A DNA stretch of 25,697 nt from CAZKGE01 sp964636405. GTDB lineage: Bacteria > Bacillota > Clostridia > Christensenellales > CAG-138. The notes under the pieces were generated by a model. It was not told where the DNA came from and did not search any database. It saw nothing but the letters and a program-made list of their open reading frames with translations. Numbering within the stretch: the stretch's first letter is position 1; each line of letters opens with the position of its first letter. Made by a program: the position numbers and the translations under genes. Shown here piece by piece: positions 21,956 to 25,697 of the stretch. The stretch spans positions 1 to 25,697 of the forward strand of contig CAZWSI010000024.1 of assembly GCA_964636405.1 (NCBI GenBank). The letters run 5' to 3'.

Positions 21956-22843
21956 TCATGGCTGCGCCTGCGCCGCCCCTGGCCGCGCGTACGTATAGAC
22001 GTACCACAAAAGCAGGCCGGAGAGCGCGCCGCCCGCAAGCAGCAGCGGGAGCGGGCCGGCGTTGGGAACGAGCAGCGCGATTAAATAGCTTGCCCCGTTA
22101 AAGGCAAGGTGCGCGAGGAAGCTTGCCCAGATGGACCCGTACCATTCGTAAAGCAGGGCAAAGAGCAGGCCCATGGCAAACGCGTAGAGCATCCAGATCG
22201 GATGGCCGTGCAGCACGCCAAAGAGCGCGCTGCTGAGCGCCATGGCCCAGAATTTGCGCATGCCGTCGCGGAAGCGGGCGTACATGAGGCCCCGAAAGAG
22301 CGTTTCCTCCGCTGCGGGCGCAAGGACGATCACGGCAAAGAGGCTCAGCGCGTCGGTGCCGCCAAGCATCATGCCGCTCGCGCCCTCATAGCTTAAAAGC
22401 CACGCCTCGGGCAAAAGCGAAAGCGCGCCGGACAAAAAGAGATTGAGCGCGACGCCCAGCGGAAGGAGCGGCCAGAGCGCGCGCAGCGGCACGGGCCGCG
22501 CGCCGATCTCCTGAAAAAAGCGGCATCCGCGGGCCTTAAAGAGGATGGCAAGCGCCGCGAGCAAAACAAGATTCGTCAGCACCGAAAGAAGCATGGCGCT
22601 GCCCAGAATCCCCTGCATGAGCGCGTTAAAAAGCGCCGTGTAATCCGGGGCGGAAAAATCCATGGCCGTTACGGCCCGCACGGTGATGACCACGACCGCC
22701 GGAACCTGCACGAGAAGCTGCGCGCCCCAATAGATCCCAAAGTATAGAAAGCCCGCGCCCACGCGCCTGTCGCGGCGCCTTGCTTCCGCCTTTTGCTCCT
22801 GCCACGCCCGCTGCTGCGGGGAAAGCGGCTCTTGCCGCTCCAT
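21956..22843 (-). CDS. CPBP family intramembrane glutamic protease
   Basis: A 295-residue polytopic protein with about eight hydrophobic segments after a charged N-terminus. The CPBP (Abi/Rce1) active-site motifs are intact: Glu179-Glu180-x3-Arg184 in AAEETLFRG, Phe208-x3-His212 in ALFGVLHG, and His245 with Asn249 in SFLAHLAFN. Such proteins cleave substrates within the membrane; in Bacillota roles include peptide maturation, stress and self-immunity, and none can be chosen here. The ATG at 22841-22843 follows GGAGGAGG by seven bases. It starts three bases after the yhaM stop, so the two form an operon, and converges on the DUF4179 gene across 32 bases in which I see no terminator. Confidence 0.9.
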   Translation of the reverse strand: MERQEPLSPQQRAWQEQKAEARRRDRRVGAGFLYFGIYWGAQLLVQVPAVVVITVRAVTAMDFSAPDYTALFNALMQGILGSAMLLSVLTNLVLLAALAILFKARGCRFFQEIGARPVPLRALWPLLPLGVALNLFLSGALSLLPEAWLLSYEGASGMMLGGTDALSLFAVIVLAPAAEETLFRGLMYARFRDGMRKFWAMALSSALFGVLHGHPIWMLYAFAMGLLFALLYEWYGSIWASFLAHLAFNGASYLIALLVPNAGPLPLLLAGGALSGLLLWYVYTYARPGAAQAQP

Positions 22844-22846
22844 TGC

Positions 22847-23812
22847 TTACGCCTCCTCCGCGTTATGTCCGTGCTGGTAAAGCTGCCGGTTCTCCAGCGC
22901 CCACTGCCGCTCCGTAAAGCCGCCCCGGGTCACGCCCTCCAGCGCGGAGAACATTTCGTACAGCCGGGAATCCAGCAGGTCGATTTCCGAAAGCACCTCC
23001 GCCTCCGGGAACATGGGCGGCCGGGGGCTGCCGAACTCCGCCTGCCCATGGTGGGAAAGCAGCAGATGCGCCACAAGCATCGCCGTTTCGCGCGGCACGC
23101 CCAGCAGCTCGGCCGTGGAAAGCACCTCGGACGCGCCGATGGTAATGTGCCCGAGCAGTTGTCCCTCCGCCGTATACGCGCCCGCGAGGCCCAGCTTGCC
23201 CGTGCTCAGCTCGTCCAGCTTGCCGATATCGTGCAGAATCACGCCCGTATACACAAGATCCGTATCGAGCCGGGGGTAGGTTGCGCACACCGCCTTTGCC
23301 AGCTGCAGCATGGTGAGCGTATGGTGCAAAAGCCCGCCGCGCGTGGCGTGATGGAGCTTGACCGCCGCCGGGAACAGCAGCAAGCGCTCTTTTTTTTCTT
23401 TTAACAGGTACTGCACAAGCCGCCGCAAATCGTCATCGCGGAAGCGCTCCGCCTCGGCGTAGAGCGCGTCGAACGCCTCGGCGGGGTTCAGCGGCGCGCA
23501 GGGCACGAGCAGCGACATGTCCGCCCCGTCGGATTCCATGGCGCGCCGGATGCGCTCGATTTTGAGCTGCTCCGCATCCTTCCACAAATTGACGCTCCCG
23601 CGCACCTTGACCACGTCGTCCTGCTCGTACACGCCATGGGTATCCCGGCTGTAATCCCAGAGCTTGGCCACGCTCTCGCCCCCGCAGTCCGCCAGCACGA
23701 GATCGAGATACTCCGCGCCCTTCACATTCTGCCGCACGCTCACGCTGCGAATGATGCAAAAACCCTCAAACTGCGAGCCCGCGGCGTTTTCCAACAAGCG
23801 CATTCTGCCCAT
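22847..23812 (-). CDS. yhaM: 3'-5' exoribonuclease YhaM family, OB fold plus HD domain
   Basis: A 321-residue protein with an N-terminal OB-fold nucleic-acid-binding domain (about 15-95, with YLDLVLADCGGESVAKLWD and KVRGSVNLWK) and an HD metal-dependent phosphohydrolase domain (about 150-310). HD residues are seen as HHATRGGLLHHTLTM (154-168), ILHDIGKLDE (192-201) and AHLLLSHHG. This is the YhaM/KapD-like arrangement; B. subtilis YhaM is a 3'-5' exonuclease of about 314 residues acting on RNA and single-stranded DNA. The ATG at 23810-23812 follows GGAGG by six bases. It is first of a two-gene operon with the CPBP protease and lies beside the AT-rich segment. Confidence 0.9.
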   Translation of the reverse strand: MGRMRLLENAAGSQFEGFCIIRSVSVRQNVKGAEYLDLVLADCGGESVAKLWDYSRDTHGVYEQDDVVKVRGSVNLWKDAEQLKIERIRRAMESDGADMSLLVPCAPLNPAEAFDALYAEAERFRDDDLRRLVQYLLKEKKERLLLFPAAVKLHHATRGGLLHHTLTMLQLAKAVCATYPRLDTDLVYTGVILHDIGKLDELSTGKLGLAGAYTAEGQLLGHITIGASEVLSTAELLGVPRETAMLVAHLLLSHHGQAEFGSPRPPMFPEAEVLSEIDLLDSRLYEMFSALEGVTRGGFTERQWALENRQLYQHGHNAEEA

Positions 23813-23847
23813 ATCCGACCTCCAAACGTGTTTTTGTTGTTTGATTC

Positions 23848-23856
23848 ATTATAGCA
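23848..23856 (-). promoter_or_regulatory. Extended -10 promoter of yhaM
   Basis: On the minus strand TGCTATAAT is an extended -10 with a perfect TATAAT (23848-23853). The -35 position has only TTTTAT. Transcription would start near 23841, about 29 bases before the ATG. The same extended -10 form occurs upstream of the PAP2-related gene. Confidence 0.65.
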
Positions 23857-23883
23857 TTCTTTTCCCTTATATAAAAGGAGGGA

Positions 23884-23909
23884 AAAGCGCGGGCGCCGCG
23901 CCGCGCTTT
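23884..23909 (-). terminator. GC hairpin at the junction, possible terminator for the methylase operon
   Basis: AAAGCGCGG (23884-23892) and CCGCGCTTT (23901-23909) form a perfect nine-pair stem with an eight-base loop. On the minus strand it is followed by TTTTCCCTCCTTTT, a broken T-tract, so it could end transcription coming from the methylase and S-like genes before the yhaM promoter. It is the last GC-rich element before the AT-rich segment. Confidence 0.5.
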
Positions 23910-23993
23910 ATGCTCCATTATGATATTACCCGCGTGGATGTATTCGAGGGGTACAAAAGTGACTTGACGATATATTGCAAGAAAAAGACATAA
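23910..23993 (+). other. Possible gene fragment at the accessory junction (27 codons)
   Basis: An ATG immediately after the hairpin opens a 27-codon frame starting MLHYDITRVDVFEGYKSDL and ending at TAA 23991-23993. The opening resembles, from memory, the start of a small conserved protein of phages and integrative elements in Clostridia (pattern MLxYDxxxVDVxEG). There is no ribosome site and the rest of that protein is missing. It may be a remnant left at an insertion or deletion end. Confidence is low. Confidence 0.25.
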
Positions 23994-24016
23994 TTACTGC
24001 TTACGCTGTTTCGATT

Positions 24017-24694
24017 TTATAGCCTATCACCATATGGCAAAGATTTAATGTATCTTTCCATATAGTCCCAGTCTGGAAGACCTTTGTCGGTTGCGGGCAA
24101 CTTTATTCTTGTGTCTGCTATCCTTGCCGACCATTTCCGCCCAAAAGAATATTTAGGACGCTCTAAGTCCAAGACAGCAACGATAAACAGCCCAACAAAC
24201 GGATTTAAGTGTTTATTATAACCAACCGTTAAATCAGCCGTACCGATAAAATCTTCATTCATATAGTTTGAATAACCCACAGACCCCTGCCCATTCCCTA
24301 TAAAGACAATGCAATTACCCTTTGTAACTAAACTATCTTCACTGGTAACGCGGCGCATTATACAATTATCGCTCTTTTTCGCTCCTAAATAATAGCAATC
24401 GTCCCCGTCTAATAAATCACCAGACGCTTTGTTTTTACAACGCTCTAATGAGAATAGCCCTCCTCTTTCTGCGCCAATAGTAAAATAAATCCACTTCGAT
24501 GTATCTAACTGCAAGGCATTTTCCGCCTTGTTTTCTGTTGTAATTGAGTCTATTTGCATTGTGTAAACCCAAGCGGGAATAGTATCAGGCAATTCTATGT
24601 CTTTCAGCGTCTTGTTAGCCTGTCTACCATAACTATACCTGTATGCGTTCTTTTCAATACACATACAGTAAAAAAGTTTTTCAACTAAAATCAT
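24017..24694 (-). pseudogene. Restriction specificity (S)-like protein, 3' part after an in-frame stop
   Basis: This 225-residue segment is the larger part of an S-subunit-like (target-recognition) protein. It begins MILVEKLFYCMCIEKNAYRY and continues GRQANKTLKDIELPD, the helical spacer and junction typical of type I S subunits and their shorter relatives, then a second domain ending with IKLPATDKGLPDWDYMERYI, again a half-repeat ending. It is in the same frame as the upstream piece and separated from it only by TAA 24710-24712 and five sense codons (KPKKE). A functional start at ATG 24694 is possible but would drop the first domain. It should confer sequence specificity on the neighbouring methylase. 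Confidence 0.72.
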
Positions 24695-24709
24695 TTCCTT
24701 CTTCGGCTT

Positions 24710-24964
24710 TTATACCATTATGTGATACGCGGTATAGAACGGCTTTGTTTGTACAAATGAAGACAAAACACTACCGCCAAGAGCAACAGTTATTAAGCCT
24801 GCGTCAAATGGTGCAACGGTTTCAACCGTTTCTACTTGTGCTACAACGCCGTTATTTTGCGCTGTACGGGAAACAAAGTTGATATTCGATTGTTCCGAAA
24901 TATCAAGGTTTATTAGCTCTAATCCGTTACCTTGATACGGAATAAATAAGTCCCTGATTTTCAT
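24710..24964 (-). pseudogene. Restriction specificity (S)-like protein, 5' part cut by TAA
   Basis: The first 84 residues of the S-like protein: MKIRDLFIPYQGNGLELINL, then NFVSRTAQNNGVVAQVE and GLITVALGGSVLSSFVQTKP, matching the opening and the central strand of a target-recognition domain. The reading frame meets TAA at 24710-24712 after AYHIMV. The expected continuation in this family is a Leu followed by KPKKEM, and KPKKEM follows the TAA in the same frame. A single T-to-A change of TTA (Leu) to TAA explains it. The ATG overlaps the methylase stop as ATGA, so the pair is an operon. Readthrough of TAA at useful level is unlikely. Confidence 0.75.
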
Positions 24965-25697
24965 AGTTGCTCACCGTTTTTTAAGACATAGGCTAAATAG
25001 TCCTTAATGACTTTTTCGAAATTGCCTTGTGTCAATGTGGCGTAGTTTGTGCTCATATAAGCTTCTGCCAACCATTCATCGTTAGCAGTAACTTTACGGC
25101 ATATAGAAAGTCCTGTTTCTGTTTTTCTTCCACGATACAATTCAAGCCAATTTGCTTCAATATTTGCCCAAATGCCTAAACCTTTATCGTCTGTCTTTTC
25201 TATCCTGCCGAGGTTTTTCCTTTTTACAAATCCGTCGTCCCGAAAATACCCGAAAAAGGTTTTTTCAATAGGAGCGTTTTCGTGCCTTGTTCCAAGATTG
25301 AAAACCATACAGCAAGCATTAGCACTTGCACCGGGGTGGAACATATCAGGCGGGAATGAGAAAACAGCGTCAAGGGTATGCTTTTCGAGCATTTTGGCTT
25401 TGAATAGCTTTATGTCAGCATCTGTACCGATAGCGCATTGCATAGGTAACAGCACGGCAAGCCTCCCGGTTTTCACCTTTTCAGATATTTCATAGACATA
25501 GTGAAATCCTTTTGAAGGGTCTTCCTTTATATTGCGATTCCATGTTTTAGCATATGTTTCATCGCTATGCTTTCGTTGTGCATTATATGGAGGGTTCATT
25601 AAAACAACATTAACCCCCTCGTCAACGTAGTTATCAACCTTGAAACAGCTTCCTTGAACAATATTAGAATTGCCGTCGCTATGTATTAACATATTCG
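24961..25697 (-). CDS. N6-adenine DNA methylase, C-terminal part (type I M-like, partial)
   Basis: The last 245 residues of an adenine DNA methyltransferase; the gene continues to the right of the window, so its start is not seen. The frame is open through the window edge (NMLIHSDGNSNIV is the standard M-subunit segment before the catalytic motif). Catalytic motif IV is intact as LMNPPYNAQRK. Downstream are VKTGRLAVLLPMQC, FSFPPDMFHPGASANACCMV and FKRKN-like basic segment (GFVKRKNLGRIE), the usual order of HsdM-type enzymes. It would methylate adenine in a sequence set by the S-like protein. The stop overlaps the S-like ATG. No restriction (R) subunit is visible in the window. Confidence 0.9.
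   Translation of the reverse strand, partial: NMLIHSDGNSNIVQGSCFKVDNYVDEGVNVVLMNPPYNAQRKHSDETYAKTWNRNIKEDPSKGFHYVYEISEKVKTGRLAVLLPMQCAIGTDADIKLFKAKMLEKHTLDAVFSFPPDMFHPGASANACCMVFNLGTRHENAPIEKTFFGYFRDDGFVKRKNLGRIEKTDDKGLGIWANIEANWLELYRGRKTETGLSICRKVTANDEWLAEAYMSTNYATLTQGNFEKVIKDYLAYVLKNGEQL

Larger units (their letters stand above)
23910..25697. other. AT-rich accessory segment, probably horizontally acquired
   Basis: Base composition drops abruptly. A counted line at 24001-24060 has 20 G or C in 60, while one at 22501-22560 has 37 in 60, and the sequence stays AT-rich to the window end. The segment carries only DNA modification genes, one of them broken, and begins with a possible fragment of an element gene. 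It continues beyond the window. No integrase, direct repeat or attachment site was seen in the part available. Confidence 0.7.

Noticed and set aside
1..25697. CRISPR arrays, tRNA or rRNA genes, insertion sequences
   Set aside because: No regularly spaced repeats, tRNA-like cloverleaf segments, rRNA sequence or transposase coding was noticed anywhere in the window.

Overview
The window looks like a chromosomal segment of a high-G+C member of the Bacillota, probably class Clostridia. The evidence is a Gram-positive-style type IV pilus operon with no secretin (PilQ) or PilP gene, a YhaM-type HD exonuclease, an ECF sigma factor paired with a DUF4179 protein, an adenosylcobalamin-dependent (class II) ribonucleotide reductase, and a corrinoid/tetrahydrofolate methyl-transfer operon of the kind found in anaerobes. 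This placement is an inference from gene content; no marker gene such as rRNA is present.

Layout. (1) 1-1213: the 5' end of nrdJ, running left off the window, and a divergent PAP2-related membrane protein gene. The nrdJ promoter carries two tandem NrdR-like boxes. (2) 1228-14551, all on the minus strand: one long type IV pilus operon read from a strong sigma-A promoter at 14523-14551. Its order is major pilin pilA, prepilin peptidase pilD, platform pilC, assembly genes pilM, pilN and pilO, extension ATPase pilB, retraction ATPase pilT, then five prepilin-like genes. One of these encodes an approximately 1111-residue pilin with GLUG-type repeats. (3) 14656-18579, minus strand: a second operon with a membrane protein, a UroD-family methyltransferase, a previously untracked 43-residue ORF, a corrinoid protein, a pterin-binding methyltransferase and a DUF1638 protein. 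Together these look like a B12-dependent methyl-transfer pathway delivering methyl groups to tetrahydrofolate from an unknown donor. (4) 18712-19428: a GyrI-like ligand-binding protein read divergently from operon 3, with -35 elements back to back. (5) 19520-21923: an ECF sigma factor and a membrane-anchored DUF4179 protein whose reading frame is broken in a run of five Gs. (6) 21956-23812, minus strand: a CPBP intramembrane protease and yhaM. (7) 23.9 kb to the right end: an AT-rich accessory segment with an N6-adenine DNA methylase (running off the window) and a specificity-subunit-like gene interrupted by an in-frame TAA.

The most notable points are the giant GLUG-repeat pilin inside a full pilus operon, the methyl-transfer operon with its small ORF and no recognisable dedicated substrate methyltransferase of the MttB or MtaB type, and the two broken genes (DUF4179 and the S-like gene). 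No tRNA, rRNA, CRISPR array or insertion sequence was seen.
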